A stretch of 7,142 nucleotides of DNA from NCBI GenBank assembly GCA_937973935.1, contig CALJJF010000204.1, forward strand, positions 1-7,142. Reading direction: 5' to 3'. Under the pieces are notes generated by a model. That model saw only the letters and a program-made list of their open reading frames with translations, made no database searches and was not told the DNA's origin. Both the position numbers and the translations under genes were made by a program. The stretch comes from MKRK01 sp001896915. Lineage in GTDB: Bacteria > Bacillota > Clostridia > Oscillospirales > Acutalibacteraceae. Below are positions 1 to 6,167 of this stretch, one piece after another (position 1 is the first letter of the stretch; each line of letters opens with the position of its first letter).

Positions 1-22
1 CTGATATAATTTCTGCGTTCAT
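1..22 (-). CDS. cinA: CinA-like protein, N-terminal fragment (runs off left edge)
   Basis: Seven codons are visible on the minus strand from an ATG at 22-20, reading MNAEIIS, before the window ends. CinA/MoaB-like proteins (competence/damage-inducible protein A, NMN deamidase and ADP-ribose pyrophosphatase activities in the family) typically open with M-x-A-E-I-I-x-V-G-T-E-L-L, so the visible residues fit. A purine-rich ribosome binding site (AGAGAGGA, 38-31) lies 8 nt upstream of the ATG, and it begins just past the thiI stop codon (42-40), only 17 nt from this start. That spacing suggests co-transcription with thiI and the cysteine desulfurase. An ATG at 30-28 is in a frame that stops after three codons, so it is not the start. 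The start site is well supported. The CinA identity rests on seven residues and is an inference. Confidence 0.6.
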
Positions 23-39
23 AAAATCATTCCTCTCTT

Positions 40-1212
40 TTAAGGGGTTATCCATGAATACTCGGTGGCATCGATGGAGGTGTTGATGAGTTCTTCTATA
101 TTCAGCTTTTCTTCCTCCGCTACTACCTCAGGAATATTGGGTTTTGTTTTGGGATGTTTGGGTGTGAAAACAGTGCAGCAATCCTCAAAGGGTTCGATGG
201 AGGTTTCAAAGGTGCCTATTTTTCTTGCTATTGCGATAATCTCTTCCTTATCCATCCCTATGACAGGACGAAGAACGGGCATGGTGACCGTGTTTTGAAT
301 GACCTCGATTGCCGCCATGGTTTGGCTGGCAACTTGTCCGACGCTTTCCCCGGTGATCAATGCACTGGCTTTGTTTTTTCGTGCAATGCGTTCGGAAATT
401 CTCATCATAAAACGACGCATAAGAATGGTGGACAGGTCTTCCTTGCAGTGCTTGTTGATTTCTTGTTGGATTTCCGTAAAGGGAACCAGAGCAAAATGAA
501 TTCTGCCGCTGTATCCTGCCACAATTTTGAGCAGTTCCCGTACCTTCATTTCTGCCCGCTGGCTTGTGTAGGGCGGACTGGCAAAATGAATGGCAGAAAG
601 CTCAATGCCCCGTTTCGCCATCATCCATGAAGCAACCGGGCTGTCAATCCCGCCGGAGATTAACACAGCCGCTCTGCCGCCGGTGCCCACGGGCATTCCG
701 CCTGCGCCCCTATGCTGACCGGAACGGATATAGGCACCAAAATCTCTGATCTCAATATCAATGCTGATTTCGGGGTTGTGTACATCCACCGTGAGATGAG
801 GAAAATGTTCCAGAATATATCCGCCTGTTTCGGTGCATATTTCGGGAGAATTATACGGGAATTTTTTATCGGCACGTTTTGCATTTACTTTAAAGGTTGC
901 GGCACCTGCCAGTGCCTCTCCCAGATACGTTTTTGTTTTTTCCAGAATATCATCCATATTCTTTTCGGCGACACAGGCCTTGGCATAACCCGCAATTCCA
1001 AAAATCTTGCCGATACGCTTTTCTGCTTCGGTATTGTCAAAGCCGTCTTCCGCCGGTTCAATATAGATGGTGGACTGCGCCTTTCTGACTGTGAATTTAC
1101 CAAGGGATTCCATGTTTCTCCGGATATTTTTAATCATAATATCTTCAAAGGTAGAGCGGTTCAGTCCCTTTAATGCCAGCTCTCCGTTTTTAATGAGTAT
1201 AATTTCCTTCAT
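40..1212 (-). CDS. thiI: tRNA 4-thiouridine synthase ThiI (short form, no rhodanese domain)
   Basis: ThiI adenylates U8 of tRNA and transfers persulfide sulfur to it to give s4U; in some bacteria it also feeds sulfur to thiamine thiazole synthesis. The 390-residue protein has an N-terminal ferredoxin-like region and THUMP domain (about 1-165, with YIRSGQHRGAGGMPVGTGGR at its end) and a PP-loop ATPase domain opening with the SGGIDSPVA motif (186-194). Further conserved blocks are ITGESVGQVASQT (286-298) and the C-terminal EDCCTVFTPKHP (343-354), whose Cys345/346 are candidates for the catalytic cysteine. It ends there without the rhodanese domain of E. coli ThiI, as in Bacillus (about 400 residues). 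I chose the ATG at 1212-1210, which lies 8 nt from the GAAAGG ribosome binding site; the ATG two codons upstream (1218) would leave only 2 nt. The desulfurase stop is about 30 nt upstream, so this is the second gene of the operon. Confidence 0.96.
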   Translation of the reverse strand: MKEIILIKNGELALKGLNRSTFEDIMIKNIRRNMESLGKFTVRKAQSTIYIEPAEDGFDNTEAEKRIGKIFGIAGYAKACVAEKNMDDILEKTKTYLGEALAGAATFKVNAKRADKKFPYNSPEICTETGGYILEHFPHLTVDVHNPEISIDIEIRDFGAYIRSGQHRGAGGMPVGTGGRAAVLISGGIDSPVASWMMAKRGIELSAIHFASPPYTSQRAEMKVRELLKIVAGYSGRIHFALVPFTEIQQEINKHCKEDLSTILMRRFMMRISERIARKNKASALITGESVGQVASQTMAAIEVIQNTVTMPVLRPVIGMDKEEIIAIARKIGTFETSIEPFEDCCTVFTPKHPKTKPNIPEVVAEEEKLNIEELINTSIDATEYSWITP

Positions 1213-1242
1213 TCCCATGACCTTTCTTTTTCAGCAAAAATA

Positions 1243-2376
1243 TTATCCTCTGCTGATTTCTTCTCTTCCCTTGGCAATTCCCTGTACCAGTCTTTCAATG
1301 TCCTCCATGGTATTATGACGGCAAAAGCTGATACGAAGCGCACTGTGAATGTGTTTTTGCGGCACACCCTGCGCGGTAAGCACATGGCTGTCTCTGCCTT
1401 TTTTGCAAGCACTGCCCGAGGATACAAATATACCCTTTTCCTCCAGATAATGAAGCATCACTTCAGACTTAATCCCCAAAACTGATATGTTCAGGATATA
1501 ATCACTGCCGTTTACGGGTGAGTTGATTATGATGTCCTCATAGATAGACAATTTTTGAACGCATTTTTGTTTGAGTTCTCTGATAAAATTATCATCCATT
1601 TTGTTGTCAAAAATTTCATTGACGGCAACGCCAAAGCCTGCAATCAGGGGAACACTCTCGGTACCCGAACGGATACCTTTTTCCTGTCCGCCGCCAAAAC
1701 TGCGGGATTGGATGCGCACGCCGTTCTTAATATAGATTGCACCGATGCCCTTTGGTCCGAAAATCTTATGGGCCGAAATGCTCATCAGGTCAATTCCCAG
1801 TCTGGCGGGATTGATGTCATATTTTCCATATTGCTGAACTGCGTCACAATGAAAAATAGCGGAAGATTTTTTTTGTTTGATAACGGCAGCGATTTTGTCA
1901 ATGGGCAAAAAAGCACCGGTTTCGTTATTGATGGCCATGCAACTGACCAACAGGGTGTTTTCATTGATGACCTCCTGAAATTTCTCAATGGGGACAGTGC
2001 CCTGTTCATTGGGTTTCAGATACACCGTCTCAAACCCCCGCTTTTCCAGCTGTTTGATGGGTTCCAACACCGATGGATGCTCGATGGAAGTGGTGACGAT
2101 TCGCTTTCCTTTTCTCTGGTGGGCAGAAACTGTGCCAAATATGGCAAGATTGTTGCTTTCTGTTCCGCCGGATGTGAAAAAAATTTCTTTTTTTTCTGCT
2201 TTGATTGAATTGGCAATGGTTTCTCTGGCCTGCTCCATTTCCACATAGGCGTCAATTCCCAGCTTGTGAAGCGATGACGGATTCCCGTAATTGCTGATCA
2301 GCATTTCATAGATCTTTGCCGCAGCAGCCTGGCTGACGCATGTCGTTGCGCTATTATCCAAATAAACAATGTTCAT
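1243..2376 (-). CDS. nifS: Cysteine desulfurase, NifS/IscS family (probable ThiI sulfur donor)
   Basis: A PLP-dependent class V aminotransferase-fold enzyme of 377 residues that converts cysteine to alanine and holds the sulfur as a persulfide on a catalytic cysteine. Visible landmarks in order are YLDNSATT (5-12), NYGNPSSLH (29-37), the cofactor loop TSGGTESNN (68-76), His100 in SIEHPSV, D178 in FHCDAVQQ, the PLP lysine K204 in SAHKIFGPKG, the FGGGQEKGIRSGTE block (227-240), and the active cysteine C324 in SSGSACKKG. All key residues are present. The short active-site loop and lack of an extended IscU-docking tail fit NifS-type enzymes dedicated to one acceptor. It is the first gene of an operon with thiI directly downstream, as for Bacillus nifZ-thiI, so ThiI is the likely acceptor (inference from context). 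CGGAG lies 6 nt before the ATG. General Fe-S cluster supply cannot be excluded, and no iscU homologue is visible in this window. Confidence 0.93.
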   Translation of the reverse strand: MNIVYLDNSATTCVSQAAAAKIYEMLISNYGNPSSLHKLGIDAYVEMEQARETIANSIKAEKKEIFFTSGGTESNNLAIFGTVSAHQRKGKRIVTTSIEHPSVLEPIKQLEKRGFETVYLKPNEQGTVPIEKFQEVINENTLLVSCMAINNETGAFLPIDKIAAVIKQKKSSAIFHCDAVQQYGKYDINPARLGIDLMSISAHKIFGPKGIGAIYIKNGVRIQSRSFGGGQEKGIRSGTESVPLIAGFGVAVNEIFDNKMDDNFIRELKQKCVQKLSIYEDIIINSPVNGSDYILNISVLGIKSEVMLHYLEEKGIFVSSGSACKKGRDSHVLTAQGVPQKHIHSALRISFCRHNTMEDIERLVQGIAKGREEISRG

Positions 2377-2624
2377 ATGAAACTCCGAATAATTGTTAAA
2401 ATTTCTGTTGTATAATAATATATAATAATCAGACCAGTGAAGTATACATAATACGTCTAATTAATTGCATTATACAATATAAGAGCCCCATAATCAACAA
2501 ATTTAATCCCTTAAATTGTGAATAAGATATTAAATTTAGACATCTTTTTATATCCCTGAACAGATGGAAATTCATCTACATGCTTATTATAAACGGTTTT
2601 TCATATGAACTCCAGTTAAAGTAG
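2377..2624. other. A/T-rich divergent intergenic region
   Basis: Most of the gap between nifS (minus) and the C_GCAxxG_C_C gene (plus) carries no gene I can support. It holds the nifS promoter candidate at 2469-2497 and many TATA-like strings. It also contains an imperfect second copy (2600-2613) of the TTCATATGAA-CTCC sequence that overlaps the nifS start codon (2372-2386). A 14-codon plus-strand ORF from ATG 2564 lacks a ribosome binding site. No tRNA, long inverted repeat or recognisable riboswitch is evident. Confidence 0.6.
2469..2497 (-). promoter_or_regulatory. Candidate sigma-A promoter for nifS-thiI-cinA
   Basis: On the minus strand a -35 box TTGATT (2497-2492) is followed after 17 nt by a consensus -10 box TATAAT (2474-2469). 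The predicted start, near 2462, gives a leader of about 86 nt before the nifS ATG. The region is very A/T-rich, so chance matches are possible, but the hexamers and spacing together are good. Confidence 0.55.
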
Positions 2625-2653
2625 TTGACAAAACGGGAAATAAAAGCTAAAAT
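2625..2653 (+). promoter_or_regulatory. Candidate sigma-A promoter P1 for the C_GCAxxG_C_C gene
   Basis: A perfect -35 box TTGACA (2625-2630), a 17-nt spacer and TAAAAT (2648-2653, 5 of 6 matches to the consensus) form a good promoter upstream of the plus-strand gene. The predicted start is near 2660, about 73 nt before the chosen start codon. Confidence 0.55.
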
Positions 2654-2672
2654 CTTTTTTCATGTTTTTCAA

Positions 2673-2701
2673 TTGTGATGAAAATTGAATTATGATATAA
2701 T
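2673..2701 (+). promoter_or_regulatory. Candidate extended -10 promoter P2 for the C_GCAxxG_C_C gene
   Basis: TTGTGA (2673-2678), a 17-nt spacer and a perfect TATAAT (2696-2701) preceded by TG at 2693-2694 form an extended -10 promoter, 48 nt downstream of P1. Transcripts from it would start near 2708. They would therefore exclude the upstream in-frame codons at 2685 and 2700 as translation starts. Confidence 0.6.
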
Positions 2702-2714
2702 GAAACAATCAACC

Positions 2715-2723
2715 AAAAAAGGA
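2715..2723 (+). promoter_or_regulatory. Ribosome binding site that fixes a TTG start
   Basis: AAAAAAGGA lies 9 nt before the TTG at 2733. No comparable site precedes the alternative in-frame starts at 2685 (TTG) or 2700 (ATG), so it decides the start. Confidence 0.7.
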
Positions 2724-2732
2724 CTGTGGATA

Positions 2733-3185
2733 TTGAGCACACATGCAGAAAAAGCAAAAACATTATTTTTGGAAGGCTATAATTGCTCCCAATCGGTGCT
2801 GGCCGCATTTTGTGATACCATCGAAATGGAATTTGAAACAGCGCTCTTGCTATCCTCCTCGTTTGGCGGCGGTATGGGACGGCTGCGGGAGGTTTGCGGT
2901 GCTGTCAGCAGTATGTTTATGATAGCTGGTTTAAAATATGGATATACAAGCCCTACGGACCACACGAAAAAGGCAGAGCATTATGCACTCATTCAACTGC
3001 TTGCCGAACGTTTCAAAGCAACCAACGGCTCAATCATCTGCCGGGAGCTGCTTGGACTTGATCATGCAGACGGATCCGTCCCTGAAAAGCGAACGGATGC
3101 ATATTACAAAATCCGACCCTGTGCAGAGCTTGTTTATGAAGCCGCGGAAATTATGGATGCCTACATAGAAGAACGAAAAAAGTAA
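2733..3185 (+). CDS. C_GCAxxG_C_C family putative redox protein
   Basis: A 150-residue soluble protein, a typical length for this family of putative redox-active or metal-binding proteins with four conserved cysteines. Visible landmarks are A-x-x-LF-x-x-G-YNCSQSVLAAF (7-26, C18 conserved), the glycine-rich FGGGMGR (44-50), the REVCGAVSS core (52-60), C103 in SIICRELLG, and C130 in IRPCAEL. A fifth cysteine, C27, is extra. The CGAxxG motif ends in serine (S60) instead of glycine. The exact substrate and role of the family are not established. I chose the TTG start because the conserved N-terminus begins there (STHAEKAK), a good ribosome binding site precedes it, and promoter P2 lies over the earlier in-frame codons. 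It is transcribed alone, divergent from the nifS-thiI operon and convergent with the XRE gene. A redox or sulfur link to its divergent neighbours is possible but only positional inference. Confidence 0.88.
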   Translation: MSTHAEKAKTLFLEGYNCSQSVLAAFCDTIEMEFETALLLSSSFGGGMGRLREVCGAVSSMFMIAGLKYGYTSPTDHTKKAEHYALIQLLAERFKATNGSIICRELLGLDHADGSVPEKRTDAYYKIRPCAELVYEAAEIMDAYIEERKK

Positions 3186-3193
3186 TTCACATA

Positions 3194-3240
3194 GAAAAAG
3201 CTAGTAGAAGCTACGTCCTCTACTGGCTTTTTCGTTTTTA
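3194..3240 (+). terminator. Intrinsic terminator between convergent genes
   Basis: A 15-bp stem (3194-3208 with 3219-3233, one G-T pair) with a 10-nt loop begins 8 nt after the stop codon of the C_GCAxxG_C_C gene, and GTTTTTA follows. The arms start with GAAAAAGC and end with GCTTTTTC. The minus-strand transcript can form the same hairpin, so it may also terminate the convergent XRE gene. Confidence 0.85.
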
Positions 3241-3286
3241 TCTGCTTTGATTCTGTGAAAAAATCCACGATGCATATTGCTGCCGG

Positions 3287-4363
3287 TTAAAATGAATTCA
3301 AGAATTCAGTAAACCGGGGATCGCCCCTCATAAAGTCGAAATGCCCTTGCTTTGATTCCTCTTTCAATCCGTCCAAATGGCTGTATGAAAAATTTTTTGC
3401 GGTACCTTGGTTATTGTGGGTTGCCATATTTAAAAACAGACTTGTATAATATTGTTCACCCTCCGGTATTGCATCATAAGAAGCTGCATGTTTTTTCGCT
3501 GCTTCAAGATGCTCCATCACCTTTTCTTTGTTCTGCTGTTTCGCATAGAATTTTGCCAGCCCTTTGTGAATATCCGCTACTCTGCAATGATAAAACAGAT
3601 AGTTCCCATCGGGAAACATCAATTGATACACGTTCCATGCGGTTTCAAACGCTGCGATGTATTCCTCGTTTGAGCGGAACCTGTCATGGGTCAAATTGCT
3701 GCAAAGCAGATCAATGAAGGATAAGCTGTTATCGTGCCTTTGCTTTTTTCTCTTTTCCCCGTTGTAGGCATGCAAAAGTAATAACTCTCTGCTGACAATC
3801 AGTGGCGCTGCCTTACCAGCTGTCTCAACTGCCTTTTCTTCATGTTGCAGTGGTCCATGGCCATAGATCAGAACAAGTATCTGGACAGCACTGGATCGTT
3901 CTTCATTATGTGTGCAATCCGACAGGATTCGTTCACAAATAGAAACGGCTTTCTCCAGGTTTTGTTTTATCTGCAATTCATGATTGATTTCATCACAATT
4001 TCTTGACTGTAACAACGAATAAGCCAGATTAATAAGACAGTGATAGCTTTTAGGAAACTGGGAAACAGCGCCTTCCCATAAGCGAATCGCATCACTGACA
4101 CGGCCGGCATTGGAAAGACGCATTCCTTCCCTGTCATACTGTAAAATTTCTTCTTGGAAAGCTTTCCTATCCAAATCAAACAAAACATCGGTTGATACCC
4201 CAAAAAAGTTGGCAATGGGAACGACCAGTGAGATATCCGGCAGGGAAGATCCGTTTTCCCATTTAGATATAGCCTGATAGGAAATGTTGAGATATTCCCC
4301 CAGCTTTTCTTGTGTGATATTGTTTTCCTTACGCAGTTCTCTGATTTTTTCACCGATTGTCAT
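3287..4363 (-). CDS. XRE-family transcriptional regulator with TPR-like C-terminal domain
   Basis: A 358-residue DNA-binding regulator. Residues 1-62 form a Cro/C1-type helix-turn-helix: MTIGEKIRELRKENNITQEK, then LGEYLNISYQAISKWENG with the recognition-helix signature Q-A-I-S-K-W-E-N-G (30-38), and PDISLVVPIANFFGVSTDVLF. The remaining 300 residues are mostly helical and contain TPR-like repeats, for example GRVSDAIRLWEGAVSQFPKSYHCLINLAYSLL (87-118). The protein ends in a D-F-M-R-G-D-P-R-F-x-E-F-L block. The size and layout (XRE plus TPR) resemble regulators that sense peptides or partner proteins, but no ligand can be read from the sequence. GGAAGGAGA lies 7 nt upstream of the ATG, so the start is secure. 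The gene has its own promoter and follows the terminated membrane-protein operon on the same strand. Its targets are unknown; self-regulation or control of a neighbour are the simplest guesses. Confidence 0.9.
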   Translation of the reverse strand: MTIGEKIRELRKENNITQEKLGEYLNISYQAISKWENGSSLPDISLVVPIANFFGVSTDVLFDLDRKAFQEEILQYDREGMRLSNAGRVSDAIRLWEGAVSQFPKSYHCLINLAYSLLQSRNCDEINHELQIKQNLEKAVSICERILSDCTHNEERSSAVQILVLIYGHGPLQHEEKAVETAGKAAPLIVSRELLLLHAYNGEKRKKQRHDNSLSFIDLLCSNLTHDRFRSNEEYIAAFETAWNVYQLMFPDGNYLFYHCRVADIHKGLAKFYAKQQNKEKVMEHLEAAKKHAASYDAIPEGEQYYTSLFLNMATHNNQGTAKNFSYSHLDGLKEESKQGHFDFMRGDPRFTEFLNSF

Positions 4364-4397
4364 ACTCTTGTCTCCTTCCTGACCTTTCCTGTGTCCT

Positions 4398-4425
4398 ATT
4401 CTACAATTGTCCGGGCAGATTACAA
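4398..4425 (-). promoter_or_regulatory. Candidate promoter of the XRE regulator gene
   Basis: On the minus strand TTGTAA (4425-4420), a 16-nt spacer and TAGAAT (4403-4398) lie about 35 nt upstream of the start codon. The spacer carries the 8-bp palindrome ACAATTGT (4403-4410) beside the -10 box, which could be half of an autoregulatory operator. The palindrome is short enough to be chance. Confidence 0.45.
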
Positions 4426-4517
4426 TAACGGCTTGGTTTCGTTCGGCTCAACCGTGAGTTTACGCCATTGCTGATTTGATAACAGCGTCCGTTTCCATGG
4501 CCGTATGGATATTGCTC

Positions 4518-4556
4518 AAAAAGAAGGGTTACAGATTTTCTGTAACCCTTCTTTTT
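4518..4556 (-). terminator. Strong intrinsic terminator of the membrane-protein pair
   Basis: A perfect 17-bp inverted repeat (4518-4534 with 4540-4556) with a 5-nt loop carries A5 and T5 at its ends. On the minus strand the stem starts inside the TAA stop codon of the upstream membrane-protein gene and ends in CTTTTTG. It separates that operon from the XRE gene. It is symmetric and could act in both directions. Confidence 0.88.
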
Positions 4557-5259
4557 ATTTTATGTTGATTGTAAACGTTAGCTTGGAGGACTCGCCAAAC
4601 AGGCTTGCTTCCATTTTGGGAGAGACGATAAATGACAGCTTCGTTTTTGATTTTGCTTTGTCCACTGTGAATGTCATTGTGGTACCGTTGTCATCACTTT
4701 TCACCGTTGGAGCCACATTGCTGACGGTTGAATTGGCACTGTCAACAAAGAAATGGGTCTGAATTTTATCAAGCTTATCGTTTCCTGTGACCCTGCCCAC
4801 ATCAATGATATCCTTGGGCATTTTGGAGGCAATTCCCTCCGGGGTTTTTTTCTCGCTTATGACAACCACTAATTTTCCCGCATTCACTGTGATTTCCGGG
4901 GTTTTCACAGCTTGTCCGTTCACTGTTAAAGAATATTGCCAATACTTATTCATTTCATAAGTCAAATCAGCATCATTGAAAATATCACCCATTGCTTTGA
5001 CAACAAACTGATCATTTAAGGTGCCCATTTTGCTGTCCATATCAATTTTCATAGACTCAATTTTATCGGTGGTATCCTTATTTTTCTGTACCAGATTGCG
5101 GTTTGCCTGCATCTGGAACAAAACAAAAATCAAACCAAAAACTAAAATCAACAAGGGCAGTCCGTATAATAAAATCTTTGCAACCAGACGGTCAAAGGGA
5201 CTTGCGCCGGAGGAATGACCGGGCTGATTTTGCTGACTGCCGTTTTGTATGCTCATCAT
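4555..5259 (-). CDS. Unrecognised single-pass membrane protein, second of a paralogous pair
   Basis: A 234-residue protein whose family I do not recognise. The N-terminus (1-28) is polar and rich in Q, N, G and S. A single membrane segment spans about 29-48 (ILLYGLPLLILVFGLIFVLF), with K28 and R24 before it. No cleavage site is visible, so I expect a cytoplasmic N-terminus and an external C-terminal domain. A short probable coiled coil (about 52-80) leads into a beta-rich domain (105-234) with alternating hydrophobic residues, such as KLVVVIS (129-135), TTMTFTV (193-199) and KLTFTINI (226-233). The domain aligns with that of the upstream gene: YWQYSLTVNG here against YYYYTISMNG there. TAGGAGGGA precedes the first ATG and overlaps the upstream stop codon; the genes are 14 nt apart, suggesting translational coupling. 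There are no cysteines and no catalytic motif. A structural, adhesive or assembly role at the cell surface is only a guess. Confidence 0.85.
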   Translation of the reverse strand: MMSIQNGSQQNQPGHSSGASPFDRLVAKILLYGLPLLILVFGLIFVLFQMQANRNLVQKNKDTTDKIESMKIDMDSKMGTLNDQFVVKAMGDIFNDADLTYEMNKYWQYSLTVNGQAVKTPEITVNAGKLVVVISEKKTPEGIASKMPKDIIDVGRVTGNDKLDKIQTHFFVDSANSTVSNVAPTVKSDDNGTTMTFTVDKAKSKTKLSFIVSPKMEASLFGESSKLTFTINIK

Positions 5260-5273
5260 ATTTTTCGTCCCTC

Positions 5274-6167
5274 CTAACTGTAGAATATCTCAACTTTGCT
5301 ATCGGGCAATGCCAGTTTCTCCTGGAAGTCACGTGCAAAAAACATTGTGGTGATATCACCTTTTTTCAGTCCGTCAAAGGTGATTTTGTAGGTATACCCG
5401 TCTTCGTTTTTGACTTTTTCAATAACGGGTTTGACAAGGGTAGATTCTTCTTTAAACTGCTTTGCAATCTCCGCATCACTTTTGCTGAAAACAGAACCGA
5501 TATTCAGCACACTTAAGGGAAGAATCTCCCGGGCATTTTTCGTAAATTTCTCAGTAATGGTGATGACCACTTTTGGCTGAGTAGTATTGACGGTAGCATC
5601 CTTGATGAAACCGCCGTTCATGGAAATGGTGTAGTAATAATACCGAAGGGAAACCTTCTGCCATGTATTCACACCGGATTTTCCCGACGTATCCAGCTTC
5701 ATCTCATTGCTGATGATATCTTCAAAAAACTTTGTGTTTTTTTCTTTGATGCTATTCTCAAGCTCTCGTTTGTTTGCTTCCAGAGTCATGTTGATTTTAT
5801 AGTCTTTGTTGTATTGAATTCTGGCAACGGAAAGTAAAGCTATCTGACCGGCGAGCAAAATACCGAAGATCACAAAAAAGATAACCGTTCTTGAAAAGCT
5901 GGTTCGCACCTGGGCAGCTAGGTCACTTCTGACTTTTGACACAAACATGGCCAAGGGAAACGCATAAGCTATCTCTTTGCCTTCCTTCACATGCTTTGAC
6001 CCGGACCTCTTTTCCTCCGGTGTCTCTGTCCCTAAATCTTTCAATGCGGCCGGTTTTACAGGTGCTGCGGAATCTTTAATATAGGTACTGCTTTTGGCAC
6101 CCATCTTTTGCTTGATAATTTTTGACTGCCGGCCTTCTCTATTGGGTTTTTCATTGAACGGTCCCAT
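5274..6167 (-). CDS. Unrecognised single-pass membrane protein, first of a paralogous pair
   Basis: A 297-residue protein whose family I do not recognise. It starts with about 94 residues of polar, lysine-rich sequence, probably cytoplasmic and partly disordered (1-65). One membrane segment follows at about 95-115 (VIFFVIFGILLAGQIALLSV), flanked by R93 and R116. A charged helical stretch, possibly coiled coil, spans 120-150. A beta-rich external domain (about 168-297) includes the tyrosine run RYYYYTISMNG (175-185), KVVITITEKFT (199-209), YTYKITF (258-264) and the end KVEIFYS. That domain is paralogous to the one in the downstream gene, but the long N-terminal extension is unique to this member. 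There are no cysteines and no obvious enzyme motif. GGAAAGGA lies 11 nt before the ATG. The gene has its own promoter and a long leader. Heteromer formation with the downstream product is inferred from paralogy and coupling. Confidence 0.85.
   Translation of the reverse strand: MGPFNEKPNREGRQSKIIKQKMGAKSSTYIKDSAAPVKPAALKDLGTETPEEKRSGSKHVKEGKEIAYAFPLAMFVSKVRSDLAAQVRTSFSRTVIFFVIFGILLAGQIALLSVARIQYNKDYKINMTLEANKRELENSIKEKNTKFFEDIISNEMKLDTSGKSGVNTWQKVSLRYYYYTISMNGGFIKDATVNTTQPKVVITITEKFTKNAREILPLSVLNIGSVFSKSDAEIAKQFKEESTLVKPVIEKVKNEDGYTYKITFDGLKKGDITTMFFARDFQEKLALPDSKVEIFYS

Noticed and set aside
712..1173. Plus-strand open frame of 153 codons opposite thiI
   Set aside because: It lies wholly inside the clear thiI coding sequence on the other strand, so it is a shadow frame.
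1555..2208. Long plus-strand open frame of 217 codons opposite the desulfurase gene
   Set aside because: It is antisense to a gene with a complete set of catalytic motifs, has no convincing start signal, and its translation resembles no protein. It is a shadow frame.
2412..2441. Second possible nifS promoter on the minus strand (TTCACT, 18-nt spacer, TATTAT)
   Set aside because: The region is a run of TATAATA-like repeats in which -10 matches arise easily, and the -35 match is poor. The 2469-2497 candidate is better.
2564..2608. Fourteen-codon plus-strand ORF (MEIHLHAYYKRFFI)
   Set aside because: It has no ribosome binding site, lies before promoter P1 and is within the length expected by chance in A/T-rich DNA.
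3295..3308. Tandem GAATTCAA / GAATTCAG at the 3' end of the XRE gene
   Set aside because: It is two copies of a short A/T-rich word inside coding sequence, which needs no special explanation.
4460..4498. Twelve-codon minus-strand ORF (METDAVIKSAMA) between the terminator and the XRE promoter
   Set aside because: It has no ribosome binding site, the frame upstream is closed inside the terminator, and it is too short to judge. It could be a decayed gene end, but nothing supports that.
4426..4510. Weak likeness between this intergenic stretch and the 6190-6290 leader (GCAATG-G-CG and AAACCA-G blocks on the minus strand)
   Set aside because: The blocks are short and differently spaced, and no alignment could be extended. 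I treat it as chance rather than a repeat family.
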